Origin: Planctomycetota bacterium
Lineage (GTDB): Bacteria; Planctomycetota; Brocadiia; SM23-32
Assembly (NCBI GenBank): GCA_021161675.1
Contig: JAGHAF010000004.1
Location: 1-37,854 of the forward strand
DNA length: 37,854 nucleotides
Direction: 5' to 3'
The notes under the pieces were generated by a model that searched no databases, had not been told where the DNA came from, and saw only the letters and a program-made list of their open reading frames with translations. A program made the position numbers and the translations under genes. How positions within the stretch are numbered: the stretch's first letter is position 1; every line of letters begins with the position of its first letter. Positions 35,807-37,854 of this stretch are shown here, in pieces.

Positions 35807-36113
35807 ACTTGGCGCCCTCGGCGTCTTCGGGCGCCTGCGGCTCTTCTTCAGGCTGCGGCTTACGGGGCCGCAGCCGCATGAGGCCGGTGTAAACCACCAT
35901 CAGCGCGCTGAGGATCAGGACCACCGCGCCGACTACGGTGATGAGCCACGGAAGGGCCTTAGGGGTGAGCTGGCCGAACTGAGCGATAGCCTCCGCCCCG
36001 CCCGCTCCCGTGGATAATATCGTGGCGCGGCATACGTTAACGTTCATCAGGTACACAAGAGGCGCTATCATGGAGACCGCCCCTGCGATCATGCCCACTA
36101 TGTATGCGCTCAA
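35796..36113 (-). CDS. Small hypothetical membrane protein (two predicted TM helices, charged C-terminus)
   Basis: MSAYIVGMIAGAVSMIAPLVYLMNV and ALPWLITVVGAVVLILSALMVVYTGLM; extended -10-like TGTTATAAT upstream on the minus strand. Confidence 0.6.
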   Translation of the reverse strand: MSAYIVGMIAGAVSMIAPLVYLMNVNVCRATILSTGAGGAEAIAQFGQLTPKALPWLITVVGAVVLILSALMVVYTGLMRLRPRKPQPEEEPQAPEDAEGAKYEG

Positions 36114-36260
36114 CGTTTCCTCCCTTTTCTTGAGAAGGTGACAAGACGTCTGGGAGCCGACAAGTTATAGTTGCGACTCACTGATGATTATAACATACGC
36201 TCCAGCCGGATTCGCAAGCGAAATAGACCCCATGATTCGTGAAACGAAGGAGCCATAACA

Positions 36261-37745
<1,485 letters not shown>

Positions 37746-37746
37746 C

Positions 37747-37854
37747 TCACAGGAGCAGCTTCGCCTTCCCGTCGCTAAGCAGCATGCGCAGGCCTTCATC
37801 GGTGCGCAGGATCAGTTCCCCCGAACTTCGCAGCCCCACCACTGTGCCCCGCAC
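37747..37854 (-). CDS. C-terminal fragment of a BirA-like biotin-[acetyl-CoA carboxylase] ligase, truncated by the window edge
   Basis: Manual translation VRGTVVGLRSSGELILRTDEGLRMLLSDGKAKLLL*, which resembles the BirA C-terminal domain (G.V.G....G.L.L.T..G....L..G). Confidence 0.6.
   Translation of the reverse strand: MRGTVVGLRSSGELILRTDEGLRMLLSDGKAKLLL

Noticed and set aside
35605-35881. Small ORFs (MKDEGKK..., MPAREKGGKQ..., MKKKGGKLK...) in the leuA-trpE gap
   Set aside because: They are translations of the inverted repeat and its interior, not supported as genes.

Overview
The window is a core-genome segment of a GC-rich bacterium, phylum not determined. It reads like a Planctomycetes/Armatimonadetes-like or candidate-phylum genome, but that is an impression, not a measurement. 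Plus strand, left to right: 3' part of pheS, pheT, tyrA-type prephenate dehydrogenase, a purL with two N-terminal PurS-like repeats, nusA, infB, a DUF503/YlxP-like gene, rbfA, an endonuclease III-like gene with apparently lost catalytic residues, and hisG. Next come a minus-strand 2-oxoacid dehydrogenase E2 and rodA, then a plus-strand zinc-ribbon membrane protein coupled to trxA. A long minus-strand S10-spc-alpha ribosomal superoperon follows (rpsJ at 33.6 kb down to rplQ at 16.6 kb, including secY, adk, map, infA, rpmJ and rpoA). The right end carries leuA, a small membrane protein, trpE and the 3' end of a birA-like gene. The most notable observations are: (1) a SAM-dependent methyltransferase gene embedded between rpsM and rpsK; (2) an EndoIII-fold protein that keeps the 4Fe-4S ligands but not the catalytic Lys/Asp, next to rbfA; (3) a structured leader with a consensus promoter, switchable stems and an intrinsic terminator upstream of leuA; (4) an unusually long, hairpin-rich rpsJ-rplC spacer; (5) several unrelated short-period or inverted repeat patches confined to intergenic gaps. 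No CRISPR array, transposase, phage gene, rRNA or tRNA was recognised. All calls come from reading the sequence and ORF translations; no database search was run.
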